This document shows positions 1 through 8,388 of a DNA stretch of 64,000 nucleotides, piece by piece. This DNA is from Streptomyces sp. NBC_01016 (GTDB lineage: Bacteria; Actinomycetota; Actinomycetes; Streptomycetales; Streptomycetaceae). The stretch spans positions 1,116,001-1,180,000 of the forward strand of contig NZ_JAPEOQ010000002.1 in assembly GCF_026341035.1 (NCBI RefSeq). Direction: 5' to 3'. A program made the position numbers and the translations under genes. The notes beneath the pieces are model-generated. The model was not told where the DNA came from. It made no database searches and was given only the letters and a program-made list of their open reading frames with translations. Numbering within the stretch: position 1 is the first letter of the stretch; each line of letters opens with the position of its first letter.

Positions 1-1
1 G

Positions 2-781
2 CTTGCGGGTATCGCCACGGACTTCGGTGTCTCGGTGGAGGAGCCGGCGACCCCCGCCGCGGCTCCGGCCCCGCAGGCTCCGCCCGCCCCGCCGGCCGCG
101 ATGCCCGCGCCGACGACGCCGCCGCTCGACCCGCGGACGGCCCCGCCCGCGCCGGCCGCAGCGCCCGCCGCTGCCGCCGCGCCCGCCCCGGCGCCCGGCT
201 CCGGCAAGATCAACCTCGACAAGGGCCGCGTCTCCCTCCAGAAGAATCAGACGGTGTCCCTGGTCAAGGGCGGCAAGCCGCTGCTCTCCCAGGTCAAGAT
301 GGGCCTCGGCTGGGAGCCCGCCTACCGGGGCAAGGACATCGACCTGGACGCGTCGGTCATCGCGTACGGGCCGCAGCGCAACCACGTCGACAGCTGCTAC
401 TTCGGCAAGCTCTCGATCGTGGGCGGCGCGATCAAGCACTCCGGCGACAACCTCACGGGCGAGGGCGGCGGTGACGACGAGGTGATCGTCGTGGACCTGG
501 GCCGCATCCCGCAGGAGGTCACGGGCCTGGTCTTCACGGTGAACTCGTTCACGGGCCAGAAGTTCACCGAGGTCGCCAAGGCGTACTGCCGCCTCATCGA
601 CGCGGCGAGCGGCGAGGAGCTGGTCCGCTTCGACCTCACGAACGCCGAGGCGCAGACGGGCGTGATGATGGCGAAGCTCATCAAGCAGTTCTCCGGCGAG
701 TGGGAGATGACGGCGATCGGTGAGTTCGTGAAGTCACGGACGGTGCGCGGGATGGTGAAGCCCGCGGCGAAGTCGCTGTAG
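2..781 (+). CDS. TerD-family stress protein, 5'-truncated by the window
   Basis: The reading frame is open from base 2 and has no start here, so the N-terminus lies upstream; 259 residues are visible. After a Pro/Ala-rich linker (about visible residues 14-70) comes a TerD-type domain starting with the KINLDKG and VSLVKGG strands and containing GLGWEPA and the DLDASV/ADGP-like calcium-binding region (here KDIDLDASVIAYG). TerD-family proteins (tellurite resistance and general stress) bind calcium through such Asp-rich loops and are usually cytoplasmic. The long low-complexity linker suggests that a further domain precedes it, as in multi-domain Streptomyces TerD proteins. Family assignment is firm; the exact role is not. 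Confidence 0.85.
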   Translation, partial: LAGIATDFGVSVEEPATPAAAPAPQAPPAPPAAMPAPTTPPLDPRTAPPAPAAAPAAAAAPAPAPGSGKINLDKGRVSLQKNQTVSLVKGGKPLLSQVKMGLGWEPAYRGKDIDLDASVIAYGPQRNHVDSCYFGKLSIVGGAIKHSGDNLTGEGGGDDEVIVVDLGRIPQEVTGLVFTVNSFTGQKFTEVAKAYCRLIDAASGEELVRFDLTNAEAQTGVMMAKLIKQFSGEWEMTAIGEFVKSRTVRGMVKPAAKSL

Positions 782-857
782 GAGGCGCGGGGGCTGTTGT
801 GAACATCAACCGTTCACCCGTATGGCGGCGCCCGGCGAATTCGGCCGGGCCGTGCCC

Positions 858-879
858 TGCGGCCCTGCACGGGGCCGCA
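858..879 (+). terminator. Hairpin downstream of the TerD-family gene
   Basis: TGCGGCCC and GGGCCGCA form an 8-bp stem around a 6-base loop, 77 bases after the TerD stop and upstream of the next gene. There is no U-tract, which is normal for actinobacterial terminators. A second small inverted repeat, GTGAAC-N7-GTTCAC, lies at 799-817. Confidence 0.5.
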
Positions 880-1023
880 AAGGCACTCCCACCAGGTGTT
901 ACGGCTACGCCCAGTGAAGCCCCTTGTTGCGAACTCCCCGGGTCCGGCGCGGGATGGACCTGAGGCACATGGCCCACGCGGCGGCCACCAGCCGCCTCCA
1001 TGTCCCGAAGGGAGTGATCACGC

Positions 1024-1950
1024 ATGACGCAGAGCGAGATCAACAACCCGGATGCCCTTGTCGGGCTCACCGCCTACGACCGCACTGGGGAAAAGATCGG
1101 CAGCGTCGAGCGGGTCTACCTGGATGACAGGACCGGCAACGCCGACTGGGTGACGGTCAAGACCGGCCTCTTCGGTATGAAGGAGACCTTCGTGCCGTTG
1201 AGCGGGGCCACGCACGACAGTGACCGGCTCAACGTGCGGTACACGAAGGAAGCGGTCAAGGACGCCCCGCGGGTCGACGCCGACCAGCACCTCGACGAGG
1301 ACGAGAAGAGCGAGCTGTACGCGCACTACGGCATGACGCGCCCCGCCGCGGGCGCCGCCGGCACCCAGCCCCAGCGGCCGGGTCAGGCGGACACCGGCCG
1401 GATGGGCGCGGCAGGCACGGCGGGCGCCGCGGGCGCGGCCGGTGCCATGGGCGCCGGAGCCGGTGCCCGGTCGGACGCCGGGCGGCACGCGGGTGCCGCG
1501 GCGCGGGAGCCGGCCATGCGTTCCGGTCCCGACGCCGAAGGCGACCGCAAGGCCGACGAGATGATCCGCTCCGAGGAGCGCCTGCGCGTGGGCGTCGAGG
1601 AGCAGGAGGTCGGCCACGCGCACCTGCGCAAGACGGTGGAGACGGAGAACGTCACCACGTCGGTGCCGGTGTCCCACGAGGAGGTCCGCGTCGTGCGCGA
1701 ACCGATCCGTGAGGGCGACGGCGCGAAGGCCACGATCGGAGAGGCGGAGACCGAGGTGACGCTGCACGCGGAGCGTGCGGTCGTCCGCAAGGAGACCGTC
1801 CCGGTCGAGCGTGTCCGGCTGGAGACCGAGAAGGTCACGGAGACGAAGGAGATCTCCGACACCGTCCGCAAGGAGAAGATCGAGTACGACAACCCGAAGG
1901 ACGACGGCATGCCCGGTGAGGGCAAGGGGCGTCGCGGACCGCGACACTGA
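1024..1950 (+). CDS. PRC-barrel and DUF2382 (YsnF/AvaK-like) stress protein
   Basis: This is a 308-residue protein preceded by a good ribosome site (AAGGGAG, 1009-1015). Residues about 10-80 form a PRC-barrel (GLTAYDRTGEKIGSVERVYL, then TGLFGMKETFVPL). A Gly/Ala-rich flexible linker covers about 100-160. Residues about 175-285 form a DUF2382 domain with the repeated pattern of charged heptads (RSEERLRVG, ETENVTTSVPVSHEEVRV, ERAVVRKETVPVERVRL). Such proteins are commonly induced by osmotic or general stress in actinobacteria and deinococci; their molecular role is unknown. It is a single-gene unit. Confidence 0.85.
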   Translation: MTQSEINNPDALVGLTAYDRTGEKIGSVERVYLDDRTGNADWVTVKTGLFGMKETFVPLSGATHDSDRLNVRYTKEAVKDAPRVDADQHLDEDEKSELYAHYGMTRPAAGAAGTQPQRPGQADTGRMGAAGTAGAAGAAGAMGAGAGARSDAGRHAGAAAREPAMRSGPDAEGDRKADEMIRSEERLRVGVEEQEVGHAHLRKTVETENVTTSVPVSHEEVRVVREPIREGDGAKATIGEAETEVTLHAERAVVRKETVPVERVRLETEKVTETKEISDTVRKEKIEYDNPKDDGMPGEGKGRRGPRH

Positions 1951-2004
1951 CGGCCGCAGGTAGCGGGCGGGCCCGGCCGAGAGGCGGGCCCGCACTGCCG
2001 TGCG

Positions 2005-2994
2005 TCAGGGCACCACGACGATCTTCCGGCCCACGCCCGAGGCGAACTGGTCCAGTGCTCCCGGGTAGTTGTCGAGCGGCAGGCGGTCGCTGATGAACAC
2101 GGACGGGTCCAGGACGCCGCCCGCGAAGAGCTCCGCCGCCCGCTCGTAGCTGTGCAGGACCGCCATCGAGCCGGTGATGGTGATCTCCTGGTTGTAGATG
2201 CGGTACGGGTCGATCGTCACGCGCGTCGCGTAGTCCGCCACGCCGAACTGGAGGAACGTGCCGGCCTTGGCGACGCGGCCGAGGCCGTCCTGGATCGCCG
2301 CCGCGTTGCCGGTCGCGTCGATGACGACGTCCCAGCCGGTGGGGCGGTCCAGCTCGTCCGGGTTCGCCGCCGACGCCGAGACGCCGAGGCGCTGGGCCGT
2401 CTTGAGGCGGTCCGCGTTGAGGTCCACCACGTCGACGCTCGCCGCGCCGGTCCGCTTGGCCAGCTCCAGCATCATCAGGCCCATCGTGCCCGAGCCGTAG
2501 ATCAGCACGTGCGAGCCGAGCCGCGACTGCAGGACGTCGTAGCCGCGCACCGCGCAGGAAAGCGGCTCGATGAGCGCCGCGTCCTGGGTCGCTACGTGAT
2601 CGGGGAGCGGGACACAGTTGGCGACAGGGGCGACCGCGTACTGCGCGGCCCCGCCCGCCGTCGACACCCCGATCGCCGCCCACCGCTCGCACAGATTGCC
2701 CCGCCCGGCCCGGCAGTAGCGGCACTCGTGACAGTGCAGGGAGGGGTCGACGGCCACCCGGTCGCCCACCCTCAACTCCGTGACGTCACGCCCCACTTCG
2801 GCGATCGTGCCCGCGAACTCGTGGCCCGGCACCACCGGAAGTGTGGGGGCGAACTCGCCCTGCAGGATGTGCAGATCGGTGCCGCAGAGCCCGCAGGCGG
2901 CGACCTCGACGATCACGTCGCGGGGGCCCGGTGTCGGGTCCGGCACCTCGCCGACGACGACTTTGCCCACCGATTCGACGATCGCGGCCTTCAT
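2005..2994 (-). CDS. Zinc-dependent alcohol (polyol) dehydrogenase, MDR family
   Basis: This 329-residue medium-chain dehydrogenase oxidises an alcohol with NAD(P)+. The start at 2994 is chosen because GGAGG lies 6 bases upstream on the minus strand; an upstream ATG at 3012 lacks such a site. Catalytic zinc ligands are Cys37 and the GHE motif at 57-59. The structural zinc cysteines are 88, 91, 94 and 102 (CHECRYC...C). The Rossmann motif is GSGTMG. It is the last gene of a sugar/polyol ABC-transporter operon, so the substrate is probably the imported polyol (sorbitol, xylitol or arabitol type). That substrate is inferred from context only; threonine or butanediol dehydrogenase activity is a weaker alternative. 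Confidence 0.88.
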   Translation of the reverse strand: MKAAIVESVGKVVVGEVPDPTPGPRDVIVEVAACGLCGTDLHILQGEFAPTLPVVPGHEFAGTIAEVGRDVTELRVGDRVAVDPSLHCHECRYCRAGRGNLCERWAAIGVSTAGGAAQYAVAPVANCVPLPDHVATQDAALIEPLSCAVRGYDVLQSRLGSHVLIYGSGTMGLMMLELAKRTGAASVDVVDLNADRLKTAQRLGVSASAANPDELDRPTGWDVVIDATGNAAAIQDGLGRVAKAGTFLQFGVADYATRVTIDPYRIYNQEITITGSMAVLHSYERAAELFAGGVLDPSVFISDRLPLDNYPGALDQFASGVGRKIVVVP

Positions 2995-3049
2995 GTGCAA
3001 CCTCCAAGACACGTACGGATGTTGTTCAATTCCCCGTTCGATCCCCCGT

Positions 3050-3883
3050 TCACTTCACCGCTCCGAGGGACAGGCCCTGGACGAGCTTGTCCTGGGCGGC
3101 GAACCCTGCCGCGAGCACCGGCAGGGAGATCACGAGGGACGCGGCGCACACCTTCGCCAGGAACAGGCCCTGGCTGGTGATGAAGCCGGTCAGGAAGACG
3201 GGTGCGGTCTGGGCGACGACGCCGGTCAGCACCCGCGCGAAGAGGAGTTCGTTCCAGGAGAAGATGAAGCAGATCAGGGCCGTCGCCGCGATGCCAGGCA
3301 GGGCGATCGGCGCCACCACCCGCGTCAGGACCGTCGGCAGGCGCGCCCCGTCGATCTGCGCCGCTTCGATCACCGCGACCGGCACCTCCGCCAGGAACGA
3401 CTGCATCATCCACACCGCGATCGGCAGGTTCATCGACGTATAGAGGATGACCAGGAGCCAGATGTTGTCGAGGAAGCCGGTGTTCTTCGCGAAGAGGTAG
3501 ATCGGGAGCAGGCCCGCCACCACCGGCAGCATCTTCGTGGAGAGGAAGAAGAACAGGACGTCGGTCCACTTGCGGACCCGGCGGATCGACAGCGCGTACG
3601 CCGCCGGGAGCGCGAGCACCAGCACGAGCGCCGTCGCGACGAGCGAGGCCACCGTCGAGTTGATGAGCGCGGGCCAGGGGCTCGCGCCGCCGTCCGCGCC
3701 GAAGAAGTCGCGGTAGCCGTCGAGGGTGAGGGAGGCGGCGAAGGAGGGCGGGTTGGTGGCCGCGTCCGACTCCGAGTGGAAGGACGTCAGCGCCATCCAG
3801 GCGATCGGCAGGAAGAAGAGGATGCCGGCCAGCCAGGCGAGCAGCCCAAGTCCCTTGCCGCGCAGGAAAGTTGAGAACGTCAT
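3050..3883 (-). CDS. Carbohydrate ABC transporter permease, MalG type
   Basis: This is a 277-residue inner-membrane permease with about six transmembrane helices and the cytoplasmic EAA loop (EAAQIDGARLPT...P) that docks on the ATPase. Its start overlaps the stop of the preceding MalF-type permease by one base (TGATG), showing translational coupling. It pairs with the 3883-4818 permease and the 4815-6188 binding lipoprotein to form a carbohydrate uptake 1 (CUT1) importer. No ATP-binding subunit is encoded nearby; Streptomyces usually use the shared ATPase MsiK, and that is inferred here. Confidence 0.93.
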   Translation of the reverse strand: MTFSTFLRGKGLGLLAWLAGILFFLPIAWMALTSFHSESDAATNPPSFAASLTLDGYRDFFGADGGASPWPALINSTVASLVATALVLVLALPAAYALSIRRVRKWTDVLFFFLSTKMLPVVAGLLPIYLFAKNTGFLDNIWLLVILYTSMNLPIAVWMMQSFLAEVPVAVIEAAQIDGARLPTVLTRVVAPIALPGIAATALICFIFSWNELLFARVLTGVVAQTAPVFLTGFITSQGLFLAKVCAASLVISLPVLAAGFAAQDKLVQGLSLGAVK

Positions 3884-4818
3884 CAGCGTGACACCTCCTC
3901 ACGGAACAGCGACGACACGACGCGCAGCGCGAACGTCGCGATGATGATCGAGCCGATGACGACCAGGACGCCGGCCGCCGAGGCGAGACCGTTCTCGTGG
4001 GCCTGGTAGAAGGACTGGTAGACGGTGTACGGCAGGTTGGCCGTGCCGAGGCCGCCGGACGTGATGGTGAAGACGGCGTCGAAGTTCTGCACGATGTAGA
4101 TCGAGCCGAGCAGCGCGCCCAGCTCCAGGTATCTGCGCAGATGCGGCAGCGTGAGATGGCGGAAGATCTGCCAGGGACCCGCGCCGTCCACGCGGGCGGC
4201 CTCGATCTGCTCGGCGGAGCGCGACTGGAGCCCCGCGAGCAGGATCAGCATCATGAACGGCGTCCACTGCCAGACGAGGGAGAGCTCCACCGCGAGCAGC
4301 GGGGTGTTCGAGATCCAGTCGGGCTGGGGGCCGCCCACGTAGTGCAACAGGCCGTTGAGCAGCCCGTATTCGGGGTTGTAGAGGACGTGCTTCCACAGCA
4401 GGGCCGCGGCGACCGGGACGATCAGGAACGGCGCGATCAGCAGCGTACGGACCAGGCCGCGGCCCTTGAACCGCCGGTCGAGCAGCAGCGCGAGGCACAG
4501 CCCGAGCACCAGGCTCGCCACGACCACCGACACCGTCAGGACGATCGTGGTCAGGACGGACTTGCGCAGGTCCGGGTCGGTGAGGACCTCGGAGTAGTTG
4601 CCGAGTCCGGTGAACTGGCGGGCGTCCGGGTACAGCGCGTTCCAGTCGAAGAACGAGATCACGAGCGTGGCCACGAAGGGGAGTTGGGTGACCACGACCA
4701 TGAAGACCAGGGCGGGGAGCAGCGGCGCGCGGGTAGCCCACGCGCGCAGCTTGCTCGGGGTGTTCGGGGCGACCGGCGGGTGGGTGGCGCGAGGTGCCGG
4801 AGCGGTGGTCGTGGTCAT
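3883..4818 (-). CDS. Carbohydrate ABC transporter permease, MalF type
   Basis: This is a 311-residue permease. The start at 4818 (MTTTTAPAP) is set by a 4-base ATGA overlap with the stop of the binding-protein gene, although the frame stays open upstream. It has six predicted membrane helices, starting with LLPALVFMVVVTQLPF, and an EAA loop (EAARVDGAGPWQIF). It is the second gene after the binding protein in the polyol-type transport operon and partner of the MalG-type permease at 3050-3883. Confidence 0.93.
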   Translation of the reverse strand: MTTTTAPAPRATHPPVAPNTPSKLRAWATRAPLLPALVFMVVVTQLPFVATLVISFFDWNALYPDARQFTGLGNYSEVLTDPDLRKSVLTTIVLTVSVVVASLVLGLCLALLLDRRFKGRGLVRTLLIAPFLIVPVAAALLWKHVLYNPEYGLLNGLLHYVGGPQPDWISNTPLLAVELSLVWQWTPFMMLILLAGLQSRSAEQIEAARVDGAGPWQIFRHLTLPHLRRYLELGALLGSIYIVQNFDAVFTITSGGLGTANLPYTVYQSFYQAHENGLASAAGVLVVIGSIIIATFALRVVSSLFREEVSR

Positions 4819-6188
4819 CGGCCCTCGTACTCCTTCGCGATCTCGGCGGCGAGCTTCTGGGACTTGGCCAGGGCCGAGTCGACCGACTGGCGTCCGGCGA
4901 CGGCCGCGCTGATCTCCTGCGAGACCTTGGTGCCGAGGTCGGTGAACTCGGGGATGCCGACGAACTGGATGCCGGGCGCGGGCCGCGGCTGCACGCCCGG
5001 GTCGCGCGGCCGGGCGCCCTCGATGGCGGCCTGCGTCTGGGCCTGGAAGGGGGCCGCCTCCTTGCGGTACTGCGGGATCTCGTACGTGGAGGCGCGCTTG
5101 CCCGCGGGCACGTTGGCCCAGCCGAACTTCTCGCCGACGAGCTTCTCGTACTCCTTGCCGGACGCCCAGGAGATGAACTTCCAGGCCTTGTCCGGGTTGG
5201 CGGACGCCTTTTGCAGGCCCCAGGCCCAGGTGTAGAGCCAGCCGCTCGACTTCGTCTTCTCGACGGGCGCCGCCACGTAGCCGATCTTGCCCTTGACCGG
5301 GGACTTGGACGCTTCGAGGGAGCCCGCCGCGGAGGTCGCGTCGTACCACATGGCGGTCTTGCCCTGGGTGAGGTTGTTGAGGCACTCGGCGAAGCCGGCC
5401 TGGGCGGCGCCGGACTCACCGTGCTTGCGGACAAGATCGACGTAGAACTTGGTGGCGTCCTTGAAGCCCTTGTCGTCGAGGCGGGCCTTCCAGTCCTTGT
5501 CGAACCAGGTGCCGCCGAAGGTGTTCACGACGGTGGTCAGCGGCGCCATCGACTCGCCCCAGCCGGGCAGCCCGCGCAGGCAGATGCCCTTCATGCCCTT
5601 CTCGGCGCCGTCGACCTTCGCCGAGAGGTCCGCGACCTGCTGCCAGGTCGGGTGCTCCGGCATCTTCAGGCCCTTCTTGGCGAAGACGTCCTTGCGGTAC
5701 ATCAGGAAGGACGACTCGCCGTAGAACGGTTCGCCATACAGCTTCCCGTCGTCGCCGGTGAGGGACTCGCGCATGGGGGCGAGGATGTCCTTCTGGTCGA
5801 AGCCCTTGTCCTTGCCGACGTACGGGCCGAGCGAGCGCAGCCAGCCGTTGCGGGCGTAGATCGGGATCTCGTAGTTGGAGAGGGTCGCGACGTCGTACTG
5901 GCCCGCCTGATTGGCGAAGTCCTGGCTGATCTTGTCGCGGACGTCGTTCTCCGGCAGCACCGTGAAGTTCACCTTGATGCCGGTCTCCCGCGTGAAATGG
6001 CGGGCGGTGAGCTTCTGCAACTCGACCATCTGCGGGTTGTTGACCATCAGGACGTTGAGGGAGTCACCGCCCGTGCCGAGCCCGCCGGCGCCGGCCCAGC
6101 AGCCGGACAGGAGGGGGGTGAGCAGCGTCCCTGCGGCGGCCATCACGAGCAGGGGGCCCGGTGGCCTGCGTCGGCTCTGGGTTCGCAT
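4815..6188 (-). CDS. Extracellular sugar/polyol-binding lipoprotein of the CUT1 importer
   Basis: This is a 457-residue lipoprotein. A signal peptide with Arg-rich n-region and lipobox LLSGC (Cys30) leads into a type 1 solute-binding fold (SBP_bac_1): VLMVNNPQMVELQKL, then TGIKVNFTVLPEND, ending near the DSALAKSQKLAAEIAKEYEGR-like C-terminus. The overall pattern resembles sorbitol/mannitol-binding proteins of the SmoE kind. It heads the operon with two permeases and an alcohol dehydrogenase, consistent with a polyol ligand. The ligand is an inference. Confidence 0.9.
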   Translation of the reverse strand: MRTQSRRRPPGPLLVMAAAGTLLTPLLSGCWAGAGGLGTGGDSLNVLMVNNPQMVELQKLTARHFTRETGIKVNFTVLPENDVRDKISQDFANQAGQYDVATLSNYEIPIYARNGWLRSLGPYVGKDKGFDQKDILAPMRESLTGDDGKLYGEPFYGESSFLMYRKDVFAKKGLKMPEHPTWQQVADLSAKVDGAEKGMKGICLRGLPGWGESMAPLTTVVNTFGGTWFDKDWKARLDDKGFKDATKFYVDLVRKHGESGAAQAGFAECLNNLTQGKTAMWYDATSAAGSLEASKSPVKGKIGYVAAPVEKTKSSGWLYTWAWGLQKASANPDKAWKFISWASGKEYEKLVGEKFGWANVPAGKRASTYEIPQYRKEAAPFQAQTQAAIEGARPRDPGVQPRPAPGIQFVGIPEFTDLGTKVSQEISAAVAGRQSVDSALAKSQKLAAEIAKEYEGR

Positions 6189-6221
6189 CGATGCTCCTGG
6201 ACGTAAGGGATGGAGGGGATT

Positions 6222-6275
6222 TACCGGGATGAAGCGGTACGTCGACGGGTGTGCGGAACCCGCCCCCGTACCGGT
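6222..6275 (-). promoter_or_regulatory. TACCGG-type repeats upstream of the binding-protein gene
   Basis: TACCGG at 6222-6227, CGGTAC at 6235-6240 and GTACCGGT at 6268-6275 lie between the DeoR gene and the binding-protein start. The same hexamer occurs twice upstream of the DeoR gene itself (7106-7130), so these are candidate operators for that regulator. This is a pattern match only. Confidence 0.4.
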
Positions 6276-6290
6276 GGAGTCGTGGGTGGA

Positions 6291-7052
6291 TCAGACGCGG
6301 ATGACCTGAGGCCCCATCAGTGAGTAGCGGTGGGCCTCGGACGCGGGCAGCTGGGTGCTGGTGACGATCGTCTCCAGGGCGCCCACCGGGGCGAAGCGGC
6401 AGAAGCTGGTCGCGCCGAACTTGGTGTGCACGCCCGTGAAGACGGTGCGCCGCGCCGCCCGGACGGCCTGCGATTTCACCTCGCTGACGGCCGGGTCGGG
6501 GGTGGTCAGGCCGTGGTCGCGGGAGATGCCGTTGGCGCCGATGTAGGCGAGGTCGACGACGAAGCCGGCGAGCATCTTCGACGTCCAGTGGTCCACGGTC
6601 GCGAGCGTGCCCGCGCGGACCCGGCCGCCGAGCAGCAGCACGGTCGTGTTGTCGTTCTCGGCGAGCGCGCCCGCGGTCGCGAGGGAGGCGGTGACGACGG
6701 TCAACGGCCGCTCGCGCGGCAGCGCTTCGGCGATCAGCTGCGGCGTGAAACCCTCGTCGACGAAGACCGTCTCGGCGTCGCCGAGCAGATCCGCGGCGGC
6801 CGCCGCGATCCGCCGCTTCTCCGGCACGTGCATCGTCGTGCGGAACGCCAGCGTCGTCTCGAACCCGGCGCTCTCCACCGGATACGCCCCGCCGTGCGTG
6901 CGCCGCACCAGGCCGTGGTCCTCCAGGGCCCGCAGGTCCCGGCGCACGGTCTCCTTCGCGACACCGAGTGCGGCCGCGAGCTCCGTGACGTCGACGGAGC
7001 CGGAGTGCCGCGCCGCCCGCACGATCTCACGCTGTCGTTCCTCCGCGCTCAT
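6291..7052 (-). CDS. DeoR-family sugar-responsive transcriptional repressor
   Basis: This 253-residue regulator starts at 7052, where GGAGGAGGT sits about 8 bases upstream. Residues about 1-60 form the DeoR helix-turn-helix (ERQREIVRAARHSGSV, GVAKETVRRDLRALE, RTHGGAYP). The C-terminal part is a DeoR sugar-sensor domain (VFVDEGFTPQLIAEAL, TVVTASLATAG, LLLGGRVR, DLAYIGANGIS). The family binds phosphorylated sugars. It lies directly upstream of, and in the same direction as, the polyol importer operon and probably controls it and itself through the GTACCGG repeats. Confidence 0.92.
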   Translation of the reverse strand: MSAEERQREIVRAARHSGSVDVTELAAALGVAKETVRRDLRALEDHGLVRRTHGGAYPVESAGFETTLAFRTTMHVPEKRRIAAAAADLLGDAETVFVDEGFTPQLIAEALPRERPLTVVTASLATAGALAENDNTTVLLLGGRVRAGTLATVDHWTSKMLAGFVVDLAYIGANGISRDHGLTTPDPAVSEVKSQAVRAARRTVFTGVHTKFGATSFCRFAPVGALETIVTSTQLPASEAHRYSLMGPQVIRV

Positions 7053-7105
7053 GCCCGCCGACCTCCTCCGTACCCGACACTGCCCGTTCGGGCCCGGAAG
7101 GACCC

Positions 7106-7130
7106 GTACCGGAAGTTGTACCGGGGGTAC
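7106..7130 (-). promoter_or_regulatory. GTACCGG direct-repeat operator candidate for DeoR
   Basis: GTACCGG occurs at 7106-7112 and 7118-7124, starting 12 bases apart (about one helical turn), followed by GGTAC at 7126-7130. The site is about 55-80 bases upstream of the DeoR start. DeoR-family repressors commonly bind direct repeats; autoregulation is inferred. Confidence 0.45.
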
Positions 7131-7265
7131 ACCGAGGTGAACAGGCCTGGAGCGGGCCCGATGCCGCCCGTTCCTGCCCGTTTCGCGGGGCGCGCGGTCC
7201 GGCGCGGACCTGCGGGGGAGCGGGGGATCATGTGGGTTCGGGCGGGGCGGATGCCCGAACAAGGC

Positions 7266-7296
7266 GGCGGGCGGGCCCGTTCGGTGCCCGCCCGCC
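7266..7296 (-). terminator. Hairpin terminator after the uronate dehydrogenase gene
   Basis: GGCGGGCGGGC (7266-7276) and GCCCGCCCGCC (7286-7296) form a perfect 11-bp stem with a 9-base loop, 24 bases beyond the stop codon of the minus-strand dehydrogenase at 7321. It has no U-tract. Confidence 0.7.
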
Positions 7297-7320
7297 TGGA
7301 AGTGCCGTGCTCGGTCGTGC

Positions 7321-8166
7321 TCAGTACGGCCAGATCGGCGGGTCGTTGACGAAGCGGCCGCCCATGTACTGGTGCGCCGGGTTGTCGTCGCTGAGCGGGC
7401 CGTACTCGGCCAGCAGCTTCTCCGCGTACGCCTCCGAGTTGTCCTGCGGCTCGTAGCCGAGGGCGCGGGCGCTCGAAAGGTCCCACCACAGGCGGGTGTT
7501 GGCGGACGAGCCGTAGGCGACGGTGTGGCCGACCTTCTCGGCGGTCAGCGCCGCGTCGAAGAGGCGGGCGCCGTCCGCGGGGCTCATCCACACCGACATC
7601 ATGCGGACGTCCGTGGGCTCCTTGAAGCAGGAGCCGATGCGCACGGAGACCGTCTCGATGCCGTGCTGGTCCCAGTAGAACTGGGCGAGGTCCTCGCCGA
7701 ACGACTTCGACAGGCCGTAGTACGTGTCGGGGCGGCGCAGCGTCTCGACCGGGACCAGCGGCGCGCCGTCCTCCACGTGCGGGCGCGGCGTGTAGCCGAT
7801 CGCGTGGTTGGAGGAGGCGAAGACGATGCGCGGGGCCGTGCCGTCCTCGCGGGACGCGGCCTCTTCCCGCACGGCCTCGTAGAGGTGGTACGTGCCCTTG
7901 ATGTTCGAGTCGAGGATCTTCTCGAACGTCGACTCCAGGCTGATCCCGGCGAGGTGCAGCACGCCGTCGACGCCGTGCACCGCCTCGCGCAGCGCGTCCG
8001 TGTCGTTGAGGTCGGCGACGATCGCGTCGGGCGCGTCCTCGACGGGGCGCACGTCGAGCAGGCGAAGCTCGTAGCCGTACTGGGGCAGCAGCTCCCGCAT
8101 CAGGGTGCCGAGTCCGCCGGCCGCGCCGGTGAGCAGGATGGTGCGGGAACGGGAAGGGACTGGCAT
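7321..8166 (-). CDS. udh: Uronate dehydrogenase-like NAD-dependent SDR
   Basis: This is a 281-residue extended short-chain dehydrogenase. The N-terminal ILLTGAAGGLG is the nucleotide-binding Gly motif; YYGLSKSFGED carries the catalytic Tyr-x-x-x-Lys; ILDSNIKGTYHLYEA and IVFASSNHAIGY match uronate dehydrogenases, which oxidise D-galacturonate or D-glucuronate to the aldarolactone. The start at 8166 is preferred over 8196 because GGAGA lies 9 bases upstream. It is divergent from the kdgD-like gene, whose product acts later in the same oxidative uronate pathway. Another NAD-dependent epimerase is possible but less likely. Confidence 0.82.
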   Translation of the reverse strand: MPVPSRSRTILLTGAAGGLGTLMRELLPQYGYELRLLDVRPVEDAPDAIVADLNDTDALREAVHGVDGVLHLAGISLESTFEKILDSNIKGTYHLYEAVREEAASREDGTAPRIVFASSNHAIGYTPRPHVEDGAPLVPVETLRRPDTYYGLSKSFGEDLAQFYWDQHGIETVSVRIGSCFKEPTDVRMMSVWMSPADGARLFDAALTAEKVGHTVAYGSSANTRLWWDLSSARALGYEPQDNSEAYAEKLLAEYGPLSDDNPAHQYMGGRFVNDPPIWPY

Positions 8167-8286
8167 GCGTGTGATCTCCGGTTGCGTGAGCGGCATTCAC
8201 ATTCATGGATGCGGGACAACGCTATGAAGCCCTGCAGTGCCAGTCAAGAGGCGTGCGTACCTTGTGAGTTCGCGTCTTTTGTGTGC

Positions 8287-8316
8287 TTGACCGGCCCCTG
8301 AAGGGCGTCCTACCGT
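8287..8316 (+). promoter_or_regulatory. Candidate vegetative promoter for the kdgD operon
   Basis: TTGACC (8287-8292) and TACCGT (8311-8316) are separated by 18 bases, a good Streptomyces vegetative sigma pattern, about 73 bases upstream of the GTG start at 8389. Confidence 0.5.
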
Positions 8317-8388
8317 GGTGTTGTTCAGAAATGTAAACGCGGATCACAAATGTGCACATCGTGCGATGTGTGCGCTCAGGGAGAGCTC

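Noticed and set aside
799..817. GTGAAC-N7-GTTCAC as a PHO box
   Set aside because: The arms are inverted, not direct 11-base repeats, and no phosphate gene follows.
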